This document shows, piece after piece, positions 46,550-56,079 of a DNA stretch of 64,000 bases. The notes beneath the pieces are model-generated. The model made no database searches. It saw only the letters and a program-made list of their open reading frames with translations, and had not been told where the DNA came from. Origin of the DNA: Phycisphaerae bacterium (GTDB taxonomy: Bacteria; Planctomycetota; Phycisphaerae; Sedimentisphaerales; Anaerohalosphaeraceae); the NCBI GenBank assembly GCA_014859965.1, contig JACZKQ010000089.1, positions 179,627-243,626 of the forward strand, in the 5' to 3' direction. The position numbers and the translations under genes were made by a program. Each line of letters starts with the position of its first letter. The stretch's first letter is position 1.

Positions 46550-47524
46550 ATGAGCCATACTTTCATCAAGGACATCAAGCCGGGTCTGCCGCTTAACGAG
46601 GTTTACATGGTCACGCAGCCCGTCCTTCGAAATACGACCAAGGGAGACCTCTACATAGCAATGTTCCTCTCGGACCGCACCGGCAAGGTCAACGCAAGGA
46701 TGTGGCAGGCGACCGAAGCGATCTACAATCAGTTGCCCAGTGAAGGCTTTGTCCACATCCGCGGAAAGAGCGAATTATACCAGAATGCGCTGCAGATCGT
46801 CATTAACGATATCGTCGTCGTTGACGCCGGCAAGGTGAACCTGGCGGACTACATGCCGCGAACCGAGAAAGACGTCAAGGTCATGTTTGACGAGCTGCGG
46901 ACAATGCTGGCTGCGATCCGCGACCCCGGCCTCCGCGGCGTTATCAATGAATTTCTTTCGGATAATGAGTTGATGCGCCAGTTCTGCACCGCCCCGGCCG
47001 CCATGCAGATGCACCACAGCTATCTCGGCGGCCTGCTGGAGCACACGCACTCCATGACGAACGTGGCAACCGCCATCCTCCCGAATTACCCGAAAGTCCA
47101 GGCCGATCTCGTCCTTGCCGCAGTTTTTCTGCACGATATTGCAAAGACAGCGGAGCTTTCGTATTCCATGGGCTTCTCTTATACCGATACCGGCCAACTG
47201 GTTGGCCACCTCGTTCTCGGTGTGCAGATGATCAACGACAAGGCCGCGATCGTCGCCCAGAAAGGAACTCCCGTCGACAAAGCCGTGCTGGACAATCTCC
47301 TGCACATTATCCTGAGTCATCACGGCTGCTATGAGTTCGGCTCCCCCAAACTGCCGGCAACCGCCGAGGCCTTCATGGTCAGCTACATAGACGATCTGGA
47401 CGCCAAAATGAACCAGGTCGCCACGCTTATCGATAACGATCCGGGCGATTCGAACTGGACCGCCTACCAGCGGCCATTGGAGACAAAGCTCTACCGCCCG
47501 CGGCCGCTCGCCCGGAAAGAATAG
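46550..47524 (+). CDS. OB-fold/HD-domain 3'-5' exoribonuclease (YhaM-like)
   Basis: A 324-residue protein resembling YhaM exoribonucleases. An N-terminal OB-fold (about residues 15-90) has Y-I-A-M-F-L-S-D-R-T-G-K-V. The HD domain (about 155-290) has M-H-H-S-Y-L-G-G-L-L-E-H-T, F-L-H-D-I-A-K and I-L-S-H-H-G. These metal ligands look complete. The start at 46550 has GGAG at ideal spacing; 15 upstream codons are in frame but precede the ribosome binding site. It is divergent from rpsO-pnp, so two RNA-turnover genes share this region. Confidence 0.92.
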   Translation: MSHTFIKDIKPGLPLNEVYMVTQPVLRNTTKGDLYIAMFLSDRTGKVNARMWQATEAIYNQLPSEGFVHIRGKSELYQNALQIVINDIVVVDAGKVNLADYMPRTEKDVKVMFDELRTMLAAIRDPGLRGVINEFLSDNELMRQFCTAPAAMQMHHSYLGGLLEHTHSMTNVATAILPNYPKVQADLVLAAVFLHDIAKTAELSYSMGFSYTDTGQLVGHLVLGVQMINDKAAIVAQKGTPVDKAVLDNLLHIILSHHGCYEFGSPKLPATAEAFMVSYIDDLDAKMNQVATLIDNDPGDSNWTAYQRPLETKLYRPRPLARKE

Positions 47525-48242
47525 GGCACGCGGCAGCCTTTATGGTCACCCGCACGGTGCGTAACGCAATCAGTCTGCCCCGGACAAACGGATGACGGTT
47601 CTTTGACATGGAAACAGCTTGGCGATATCGGCAATGAACCCGGCGGCGCGGACTCTTCCTCGGCACTGCGGCCGCCCCACCAGATGGTCATTTACCCAGT
47701 CGCAGAAAACAGACAGATTCAACCTTGAAAACACATTACAGGCTTCACCCCCATTGCGCAGGGCCCGCTCCTTCTTGCGGCCCTTCTTGCTGCGAACCGT
47801 CTTGCCAGCTTCAAGCATGCGACCGCCGCACCAATCCACAGGCAATCCAACACGTCGGACATTTGAAAGAGTTGCATGTCTCGGCCTCCTGATGACAATT
47901 CCCCTTTGTCAGATCTAATTGTGAAGGCCACTATAGCTGCACCCGACATCGCGGTCAATCGGTAGAAGTACCCCATTTGCCTTGGGATTTTATCAGACCC
48001 GACGGGTTAAAACCGCACCAATCGCCAGGCATTCTCACGATGACGTTCCGAAAAGTCCCCGCCGCCGCACCAAAAGGTCAATATTTCGTATTTTAGGGTT
48101 GAAACTGTGGCTCCAACCTCGTAAACTTTGGGGTTCTTGACACAGGGGCATTATGCGCCGTCCAGCCCGCAGGGCAAGGCAGGCTGCCCCGCTTGTTGCG
48201 TATCGGGGCGCCGGGCGGCCCTGAAACTTTATGGCATAGACT
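47525..48242. other. Gene-poor region upstream of ffh, possible broken small ORF
   Basis: This 718-base region has no gene I can name. On the minus strand an ATG at 47877 with a consensus AGGAGG seven bases before it opens a 52-codon frame (to 47719). A different frame stays open from 47845 to 47570 and is rich in basic and cysteine residues. A single frameshift would join them, so a decayed or mis-sequenced small gene is possible. No tmRNA, RNase P or other RNA signature was seen. Confidence 0.4.
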
Positions 48243-49657
<1,415 letters not shown>

Positions 49658-49661
<4 letters not shown>

Positions 49662-49987
49662 CAGATTGCGTCTCAATCGACCAGTACCTCAAGAAACTCG
49701 CCCGCTTCGTCGACGATGCATACGGGCGCAGGTTCCGGCGTCAGTTTGAGGACGTGCGTGGTTCGAGCGAGTTGGCGATGCTCCAGGCGCCGACGGGGGA
49801 GGAGTTTGGACAACTGGAGAAAGCGGTTGCGATTATGACCGCCAGTGAAAAACAAAACGCCGCCGGTCTGGGCGACGAAACCGTCCGGCGGATCGCCGAC
49901 GATGCGGGCATCGATCCCGGGTTGTTTGCGATCTTCATGAACGGCTACGCCCTCGAAAGCAAGACAACCGCCAGGTCGAGGGCTTGA
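49658..49987 (+). CDS. Small hypothetical protein coupled to ffh
   Basis: A 109-residue soluble protein that I do not recognise. It opens with D-Q-Y-L-K-K-L-A-R-F-V-D-D-A-Y-G-R-R-F and looks mainly helical. No cysteines, signal or membrane segment are informative. Its ATG overlaps the ffh stop (ATGA), so it is co-translated with ffh, and rpsP follows after 135 bases. The position between ffh and rpsP is where short proteins such as YlxM or KH-domain proteins occur in other phyla; sequence does not show it to be either. Confidence 0.7.
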
Positions 49988-50122
49988 TGATTTGGAGAAT
50001 TCTGAGTGCCCGGTGAGGCTGCGTCAATCTGCAGAGAGCCCGGAATGTGACAGGTAACTTGTTTTGCGACGCGCAAAGGGCGCTCGCGAAAATTGATCAT
50101 AACGTATAGAAAGGCAGCACAA

Positions 50123-50494
50123 ATGGCAGTAAGAATCAGAATGACACGAATGGGCCGAAGGCACAGACCGTTTTACAGGATCAACGCCGTGGAAGCCAGG
50201 ACGCCCCGCGACGGCCGAATCCTCGAAAAGCTCGGCCACTATGATCCCATCGAGAAAGACCTGACCAAGCAGATCGTCCTCGACGTCGAACGCATCAAAT
50301 TCTGGCTGGAACAAGGCGCCGTCGCCTCGGATACCGTCGCTCAGATCATGGCCAATGCCGGAATCAAGAGCAAACAATACGAGGAGAAGCTGCAGCGACG
50401 CAGCCGCGCCCGCGAGATCGCTCGCAAGCAGGGCAAACCTTTCACCAAGGTTGAAAAAGCCGCCGCCCAGCAGACCGGTGAAGCGAAAAAATAA
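50123..50494 (+). CDS. rpsP: 30S ribosomal protein S16
   Basis: A 123-residue S16. The core (about residues 1-80) has M-A-V-R-I-R-M-T-R-M-G and P-F-Y-R-I-N-A-V-E-A-R-T-P-R-D-G-R, which match the family well. A charged tail of about 40 residues (lysine and glutamine-rich, ending G-E-A-K-K) extends beyond the usual 80-90 residues; such tails are variable. The start at 50123 has AAAGG upstream. trmD follows after 97 bases without rimM between. Confidence 0.96.
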   Translation: MAVRIRMTRMGRRHRPFYRINAVEARTPRDGRILEKLGHYDPIEKDLTKQIVLDVERIKFWLEQGAVASDTVAQIMANAGIKSKQYEEKLQRRSRAREIARKQGKPFTKVEKAAAQQTGEAKK

Positions 50495-50591
50495 GGGTCA
50501 AATTCTCGTTAGATAATGATTAGAGGTGCCGGCGATCGTTTATGTAGTCAGCAGGACTCCGCCGTCACCTGCTTGAGAGACTCGACAGTCT

Positions 50592-51281
50592 ATGCGAATC
50601 GACGTTCTCACGCTCTTCCCCGAGATGTTTGAATCGCCCCTGAGCCATTCCATTCTCAAGCGGGCGCAAGAGCGGGGGATCGTCGATATCGCATTGACCA
50701 ACATCCGCGACTTCACCACGGACAGCTACAAAAAAGTCGACGACAAGCCGTATGGCGGCGGCCCGGGCATGGTGATGATGTGCGCCCCCGTATTCGACGC
50801 CTTCGAGCACCTCCGGCAAGCCTGCCCGACGCCCCCCCGCGTCATCCTCCTGACGCCCCAGGGCCGCAAGTTCGACCAGGCCCTCGCCCGCGATCTCAGC
50901 GGCGCCGAGCGACTCCTCCTTATAGCCGGACGGTACGAAGGTTTCGACGAACGCATCGGCACAGGTCTGGAGGCCGAACAGATATCCATCGGGGACTACG
51001 TCCTCAGCGGCGGAGAACTCGCCGCCATGGTCGTCATTGACGCCGTCGTACGTCTCCTCCCCGAGGCGCTCGGCGACGCCGCCTCCACCACCGAAGAATC
51101 CTTCAGCGAAGGCCTCCTCGAATATCCCCACTACACCCGCCCCGAAGACTTCCGCGGCATGAAGGTCCCCGAAATCCTCCTCAGCGGCGACCATGGCAAG
51201 ATCGCCCAATGGCGACACCAGCAGCGCCTGGAACGGACAAGAACACAGCGCCCCGACCTCCTGTCGCCCGAAAACGCGTAG
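50592..51281 (+). CDS. trmD: tRNA (guanine-N1)-methyltransferase
   Basis: Methylates G37 of tRNAs that read CNN codons, preventing frameshifts. The 229-residue knotted methyltransferase has P-Y-G-G-G-P-G-M-V near residue 55, G-R-Y-E-G-F-D-E-R near 113 and S-I-G-D-Y-V-L-S-G-G-E near 132. The C-terminal domain has H-Y-T-R-P and L-S-G-D-H. rplS, which commonly follows, is absent; the next gene is on the other strand. Confidence 0.96.
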   Translation: MRIDVLTLFPEMFESPLSHSILKRAQERGIVDIALTNIRDFTTDSYKKVDDKPYGGGPGMVMMCAPVFDAFEHLRQACPTPPRVILLTPQGRKFDQALARDLSGAERLLLIAGRYEGFDERIGTGLEAEQISIGDYVLSGGELAAMVVIDAVVRLLPEALGDAASTTEESFSEGLLEYPHYTRPEDFRGMKVPEILLSGDHGKIAQWRHQQRLERTRTQRPDLLSPENA

Positions 51282-51425
51282 CCGTCGTAGACTACGGCGT
51301 TAAGAACGCATCAGGGCCCTTTGTAATCCTTCTTCACGCGTACATATTTGCACGCGCTCTCACGGTTTGCATGCGTTTCGCCCCGTTTCCGCATCGAAAC
51401 GCACAGGTTCTGCAAGTATTCTAAA

Positions 51426-51468
51426 CAAAAAAAGCGGGCGCCTGCCGCCGCTGCAGCAAGGCGCCCGC
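51426..51468 (-). terminator. Rho-independent terminator of the LamG/dockerin-like gene
   Basis: On the minus strand GCGGGCGCCT pairs with AGGCGCCCGC (51459-51468 with 51434-51443) and is followed by TTTTTTTG. This is a classic stem plus U tract, 19 bases after the stop of the gene at 51487. Confidence 0.88.
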
Positions 51469-51486
51469 CGTTCTATGCTCCCTTTG

Positions 51487-53706
51487 CTATTCCCACTTGA
51501 AGGGATTCTCGCATCCGCTCTGCTGCGGGTCGTAACACCGCGCCCAGTTGGCCGCGAGGATCGCCAAATCCTGCAAGTCGACATAGCAGTCTTTGTTCAG
51601 ATCGGTTGCAAGCGACATGCCCTGGGCGATGATGTCGGCACAACTCGGTCGGGTGGTTGTCACGACGACCTCGTCGAAAATGCCGCCGTCCAGGCCGGCG
51701 ATACCATCGTTGACCGTCACATGGAACGTATAAACGCCCTGCTGGCTGAACCTGACCGTGGGCTTTTCGACATAGGCGCTGGGGATGAACTCCACCGCTG
51801 CCGGGCCGACGACCGTCCACTCGTAAGCGAGGGTGTCGTCGTTAAGGTCCATGCCGACCGCGTCGAGGACGATCGAATCTTCGTACGTCAGCGACAGCGT
51901 AATGTCCGGGCCCGCATTAATGCTCGGAATGACGTTCTTGCCCATCTTTGCCAGATCGATCACGTCTTCTGCGCTGATCGCGTAGGTGTAGAGGCGGACG
52001 TCGTCGATAAGCCCGTTCCAGCCGCGGCCGCCGAGGTTGTCAATTCGGTTGCCGATAGTAATGGGAAGACTCATATCCACGGTGATCGGTCCCGACACGT
52101 CCATCGTGGCGTCCACACGGCCGTCAACGTAGGTGACAACCCGCTTGCCGTCATAGGTGGCGGCGACGTGGTGCCAGTAGCCGTCGTTGACGTTGGCGCT
52201 GCCTGCCAGCGACTCCTGGACACCTTCCAGGTGTATCGTCACGCGGTTGGTAAGATTCTCGCGCCCAAACCGCCAGGTTTCAACGCCCCTGCCCATGATC
52301 GTTTCCCATGGGTTGTTGAAGGCATTGACCTTGATCCATGCGGCCGTGGTGATCTCCCACTGGAACGGGGGAAGGTTGGCGTCGACCGGCGTGGCGTCGG
52401 CGATTTGCACGTAGGATATGCCGTAGAACGCCAGTGCATGGTCGCCTACCCAGCCGTCAACCCAGTTGGGGTCGGCAAAGGTGGTCGTCGAGGTCAGCGT
52501 GCCTGCGTCATTGATGCCGGCGCTGTCGTTGGCGGTCTTGCCTTGGCCTTCATCGAAGGTCCAGTGGCCCAGCAGGACGTCGTCGATCGCCGCATCCTTG
52601 ACGCGGACGCGGACGGTGTCAGAGGCACTCTTGCCGGGGTCGTGCGCCGGGTTGTTCGGGTCGTAATCGTAGACAGTCACCCGGAACTCGTAGGCGCCGC
52701 GGGCGGAAAACTGGACCGTCGGGTCTGCTATGCCGTTGGTGTAGACAACAGGGGCCGGACCGCTGATAAGTCTCCAATCGTAGAGGATGACACCATAGGG
52801 GTCGCCGTCGTCCTGGACCGTGGCGGCGAGTTGGGCTGTCGCCACGCCGCCTTGGAGGTTGACGGACTGATCGGGCCCGGCGTTGACCTGCGGGGCGGAA
52901 TTGTACATGAAGTCACCCAGGTAGCGCTTCAGCGCGTTAACGAATATCTGCTCGCCCGCGGCTGTCAGGTTGTACGCACCCCAGCGACCCTGGGTCGCAT
53001 CCACTTCCTGCGTGCCGCCCGAGAAGAGCATGCGCGGCCCGCCGACCATCACGTTGGGCGTCGCATTATAAAACGGCTTGCCGGCATCCCACTCGGCGAT
53101 GAGGATGTTTCCGTTGTCCGGGCGGACGGCCAGCACGCGGCCATTGCCGGCATCGGTGGTATTGATGAAGCTGGAATGCCCCGGCCAGACGTTCACGTCG
53201 TGCCAAACGGTATCCTTGTTGGCATCCAGGAGCACGTCATCGAACAGGGGGTCCGCCGGGTTTACGGCCCGCAGTTGAAAGTATGCAGCGCGAGCAGTGA
53301 TGGCCGTAGTATTGAACCACCGGCCGTTGCCGCTTCTGGCGAGGTATTGGCTCATCAGAATGAGGGGGGTCGTAATGCCGCCCCACTGCGCGCGTTCGGT
53401 GTCGTCGTTGGCATAGTTGCCGCTGCTGACGTCACGGCTCATGATGATCAGGTCGGCGGCTGCCAATTGCGCCAGTTTGGCGGCATCGAGGGTCTGGAAG
53501 TAGCCGGTGCCGGCTGTGGCTCCCTTGGGGTATTCGACCGTGAACCCGAGGGAGGTCAGGAAATCGACCCAGCCCTGGTCGTCCGGGCCCGCGACAGTCG
53601 TGTCCGTGTCGTGGGCGTCAGAGACCCACACGATCGTTTTGCCGTTCGCAAGGCCCAGCCCCACGAGCGCTACCATGAGAATCATGAATACCAACTTCTT
53701 TGTCAT
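51487..53706 (-). CDS. Secreted LamG/PKD-type protein with dockerin-like C-terminus
   Basis: A 739-residue exported protein. A signal peptide (about 1-22) precedes an unnamed globular domain (K-T-I-V-W-V-S-D to about residue 265). An Ig/PKD-like repeat follows (P-Q-V-N-A-G-P-D-Q-S-V, about 275-385). Next is a concanavalin-type LamG domain (G-H-W-T-F-D-E-G to R-L-Y-T-Y, about 390-610) and a second PKD-like repeat (I-N-A-G-P-D-I-T). The tail holds D-L-N-K-D-C-Y-V-D-L-Q-D-L-A, a single dockerin-like calcium loop, followed by L-A-A-N-W and paired cysteines. This tail is common in Phycisphaerae secreted proteins. AAAGGAGAAG supports the start. Confidence 0.88.
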   Translation of the reverse strand: MTKKLVFMILMVALVGLGLANGKTIVWVSDAHDTDTTVAGPDDQGWVDFLTSLGFTVEYPKGATAGTGYFQTLDAAKLAQLAAADLIIMSRDVSSGNYANDDTERAQWGGITTPLILMSQYLARSGNGRWFNTTAITARAAYFQLRAVNPADPLFDDVLLDANKDTVWHDVNVWPGHSSFINTTDAGNGRVLAVRPDNGNILIAEWDAGKPFYNATPNVMVGGPRMLFSGGTQEVDATQGRWGAYNLTAAGEQIFVNALKRYLGDFMYNSAPQVNAGPDQSVNLQGGVATAQLAATVQDDGDPYGVILYDWRLISGPAPVVYTNGIADPTVQFSARGAYEFRVTVYDYDPNNPAHDPGKSASDTVRVRVKDAAIDDVLLGHWTFDEGQGKTANDSAGINDAGTLTSTTTFADPNWVDGWVGDHALAFYGISYVQIADATPVDANLPPFQWEITTAAWIKVNAFNNPWETIMGRGVETWRFGRENLTNRVTIHLEGVQESLAGSANVNDGYWHHVAATYDGKRVVTYVDGRVDATMDVSGPITVDMSLPITIGNRIDNLGGRGWNGLIDDVRLYTYAISAEDVIDLAKMGKNVIPSINAGPDITLSLTYEDSIVLDAVGMDLNDDTLAYEWTVVGPAAVEFIPSAYVEKPTVRFSQQGVYTFHVTVNDGIAGLDGGIFDEVVVTTTRPSCADIIAQGMSLATDLNKDCYVDLQDLAILAANWARCYDPQQSGCENPFKWE

Positions 53707-54010
53707 CGCCTTCTCCTTTGTACGAAACGGTGAAATGTAAACCGGGAGGGGACTCGGCTCGGGGCCATCCCCGGGCCAACCGTTCCCGCTGCTGTGACAA
53801 GGATGCGTACGCAATCGCGTCCTATATTATATGGGTTAAGAAGCCACAAGTCAATGAAAATGACATCCCGGCTAAAAACTTGCAGCGGCACGCGTTTGCC
53901 CCTATACTTAAGTGAAAGCAGAATGGTATGAAAGCGGCGGCGTACCTGCAGCCGCTCAGACCGAAACCCGAGCTTTGGCTCTTGCCGATCAGCATAAGGA
54001 GGCCTTAAAA
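53707..54010. other. Divergent promoter region
   Basis: This 304-base gap separates the divergent LamG protein and propeller genes and must hold both promoters. An in-frame extension of the propeller gene to 53912 has no signal-peptide or propeller character and is likely untranslated leader. No repeats or clear hexamers were seen. Confidence 0.4.
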
Positions 54011-55321
54011 GTGAAGCACTGCTTGTTTTTGACGGTTTGTATGATGATTGTGTCCGCATCTCATGCTGCCGATTGGCCGCAGTGGCGGGGCCCGAACTTC
54101 AACGGCTCCACCGATGAGACCGGTCTGCCCGTGACCTGGAGTCAAACGGAAAACGTGGTATGGAGCGTCGACCTGCCCGGCCCCTCGGCCGCGACACCCA
54201 TCGTCCACGGCGGAAAGGTCTTCATCTCCAGCGTCGATGCCGCAGCCGACAGCCTGCTGGCCATGTGCTTTGACCGGGCGGACGGTAAGCTCCTCTGGCG
54301 GCACGACCTGACCAAAGGAACCCGCAGGGACGACCGCAGCAACTACGCCGCCCCCTCGCCGGTCACCGACGGCAAGGTCGTTGTGTTCTTCTACAGCACG
54401 GGCCTGCTCCTCGGCTTTGACATGGAGGGCAATCGCCTCTGGTCCCGCAATATCCAGGAAGACTATGGTACATTCGCCTTCCTCTGGACCTTCAGCAGCA
54501 GTCCCGTCCTCCATGGCGGCAAGCTTTATCTCCAGGTCCTTCAGCGCGACGTGCCTGTTCAGGGCCGCGGATTCGCCGACAAGGAGAATCGCTCCTACCT
54601 GTTAGCGATGGACCCCATGACGGGCAAGACACTGTGGCAAACGCTGCGCCCCACGGCTGCTGTCGCCGAATCGCGCGAGGCCTTCAGCACCCCCGTACCC
54701 GCCGTGCTAAACGGCAGAGAACAGCTCCTGGTGGTGGGCGCCGATCTCCTGACCGGACATGATCTCGCGACGGGTGCGGAACTCTGGCGCTGGGGTACGT
54801 GGAACCCGCAGCGCACCGGCCATTGGCGGCTCGTACCCTCACCGGTTGTCGGGGCAGGTCTTGTTCTTGCCTGTGCCCCGAAGAACGCCCCTGTTTTCGC
54901 CATCCGCCCCAACGGGGCGGGCCTTCTTGACGACACGGCGGTTGTCTGGACCACCGCCGACGCGAAGGAAGTCACCTCCGATGTCCCAACGCCCGCCTTT
55001 TACGATGGCGACTTTTTCGTCCTCAGCGACCTGCGAAAGAACCTGTCTCGCATCGACCCGCAAACGGGCAAAGTCAAGTGGACAATCCCGACCCCCGGCC
55101 GGGCGAAGTACGAAGCGTCACCGCTGGCGGCCGACGGCAAAATCTACCTCATAAACCATGACGGGCACGCTGACGTCATCAACGCCGCCGACGGCAAGGT
55201 CCTGCACTCGGTTCAAATGGATGAGCCCAAGGGTCGAAACATGGTGAGAGCTTCCATAGTCGCATCGGAAGGTCGGCTATTTATCAGGACAACACAGAAA
55301 CTATTCTGCATAGGGAAGTAG
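54011..55321 (+). CDS. Exported PQQ-type beta-propeller repeat protein
   Basis: A 436-residue protein starting at GTG with AAGGAGG upstream. A signal peptide (about 1-20, ending S-H-A-A) is followed by D-W-P-Q-W-R-G-P-N-F-N-G, the hallmark opening of Planctomycete and Verrucomicrobial PQQ-like propellers. Blade motifs D-G-K-L-L-W, M-T-G-K-T-L-W, A-T-G-A-E-L-W and Q-T-G-K-V-K-W recur. The family resembles BamB/PQQ enzymes but conserved quinone-binding residues cannot be confirmed, so it is probably a binding or scaffold protein. Confidence 0.9.
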   Translation: MKHCLFLTVCMMIVSASHAADWPQWRGPNFNGSTDETGLPVTWSQTENVVWSVDLPGPSAATPIVHGGKVFISSVDAAADSLLAMCFDRADGKLLWRHDLTKGTRRDDRSNYAAPSPVTDGKVVVFFYSTGLLLGFDMEGNRLWSRNIQEDYGTFAFLWTFSSSPVLHGGKLYLQVLQRDVPVQGRGFADKENRSYLLAMDPMTGKTLWQTLRPTAAVAESREAFSTPVPAVLNGREQLLVVGADLLTGHDLATGAELWRWGTWNPQRTGHWRLVPSPVVGAGLVLACAPKNAPVFAIRPNGAGLLDDTAVVWTTADAKEVTSDVPTPAFYDGDFFVLSDLRKNLSRIDPQTGKVKWTIPTPGRAKYEASPLAADGKIYLINHDGHADVINAADGKVLHSVQMDEPKGRNMVRASIVASEGRLFIRTTQKLFCIGK

Positions 55322-55417
55322 GCACGGCCCCCCTGCTGCACGGACAGAAGTCAGGGCCGGCAGCGGCACTTTATCCGGCGTGCAACGGTCGCCTGTGTCG
55401 TCAAAACAGGTGCGCAT

Positions 55418-55600
55418 CTACTCGACGATGATCGCCTCGACGGGGCATTCGTCTGCCGCCTGTTGGGCGAGCGCCTCGGATTCGGCCGGAACGGGATCGA
55501 CGATCACCTCCGCTTTGTCATCGCCCATCTGAAAAACGTCCGGACACGTATCGCAGCACAGGCCGCACGCTGTACAACTGTCATCGACCGTAACTCTCAT
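55418..55600 (-). CDS. Ferredoxin, single [4Fe-4S] type
   Basis: A 60-residue ferredoxin with cluster ligands C9-x2-C12-x2-C15 and a distal cysteine in D-E-C-P-V-E-A-I near residue 52. That is the pattern of one-cluster ferredoxins such as those of Thermotoga and Desulfovibrio. Additional cysteines C16 and C19 are present. D-V-F-Q-M-G-D-D-K-A-E-V matches the family middle. GGAGG precedes the start at 55600. It lies alone and is a low-potential carrier of unknown partner. Confidence 0.93.
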   Translation of the reverse strand: MRVTVDDSCTACGLCCDTCPDVFQMGDDKAEVIVDPVPAESEALAQQAADECPVEAIIVE

Positions 55601-55862
55601 AAGTACCTCCATGGACAACACTGACGACTATTACCGGCATAATCCTCTGCAAACAGCCAAGGCAGCCAACGATGGACGCAAAACTGAGAATCCACACAGC
55701 CTGCGAAACATTCGGGTTGCAGTGCCTGATTATCTTAATTTTCGACGCCGTTGTGTGCGAACCTTTAGCCGGGGATAGATTATAAGTTGAAAAATAGCGG
55801 TCACGAAAGGTTTTTCTGGAAATTTTCTCGCCGACCGCTATACTATCCGCCGTGGGCGTCCG

Positions 55863-55931
55863 ATACGTCCGGAAGCCGCGGCTTGGGCGGCGAAAAGGGG
55901 TTCCGGTGTGCACCGGAAGCAGCGGACGTAT
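55863..55931 (+). other. Structured RNA-like element before ffs
   Basis: ATACGTCCG (55863-55871) pairs with CGGACGTAT (55923-55931) and encloses a second hairpin, TTCCGGTG/CACCGGAA (55901-55918). A possible -10 box, TATACT, is at 55839-55844, so this could be the 5' part of the ffs transcript. I do not recognise a known riboswitch or RNA family. It could be a precursor leader removed during SRP RNA maturation. Confidence 0.4.
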
Positions 55932-55950
55932 TTAAAGATCGAAACTTATT

Positions 55951-56049
55951 GTGGTCGGGTCCCATGCAAGCGACGTACGCGAACCGGGTCAGATTCGGAA
56001 GAAAGCAGCCCTAAGCGACTGCGGCGCTGTGCGTGGCAAACCCGGCCAC
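55951..56049 (+). ncRNA. ffs: Signal recognition particle RNA (4.5S type)
   Basis: A 99-base RNA of the small bacterial SRP class. The ends pair in a 10-bp helix (GUGGUCGGGU with ACCCGGCCAC). The apical domain has the conserved GGUCAG, a GGAA tetraloop (55997-56000) closed by UUC/GAA, and AGCAGCC on the 3' side, the Ffh-binding loop. CTTTTTAG follows the helix and can act as terminator. The gene lies 30 bases before dnaX, the conserved ffs-dnaX order seen in many bacteria. Confidence 0.93.
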
Positions 56050-56079
56050 CTTTTTAGTTACTGGTAACGGCGGACTGGC

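Noticed and set aside
51367..53733. 788-codon plus-strand open frame opposite the LamG protein
   Set aside because: Long antisense frame produced by codon bias. The minus-strand gene has signal peptide, LamG and dockerin-like motifs, a strong ribosome binding site and a terminator.
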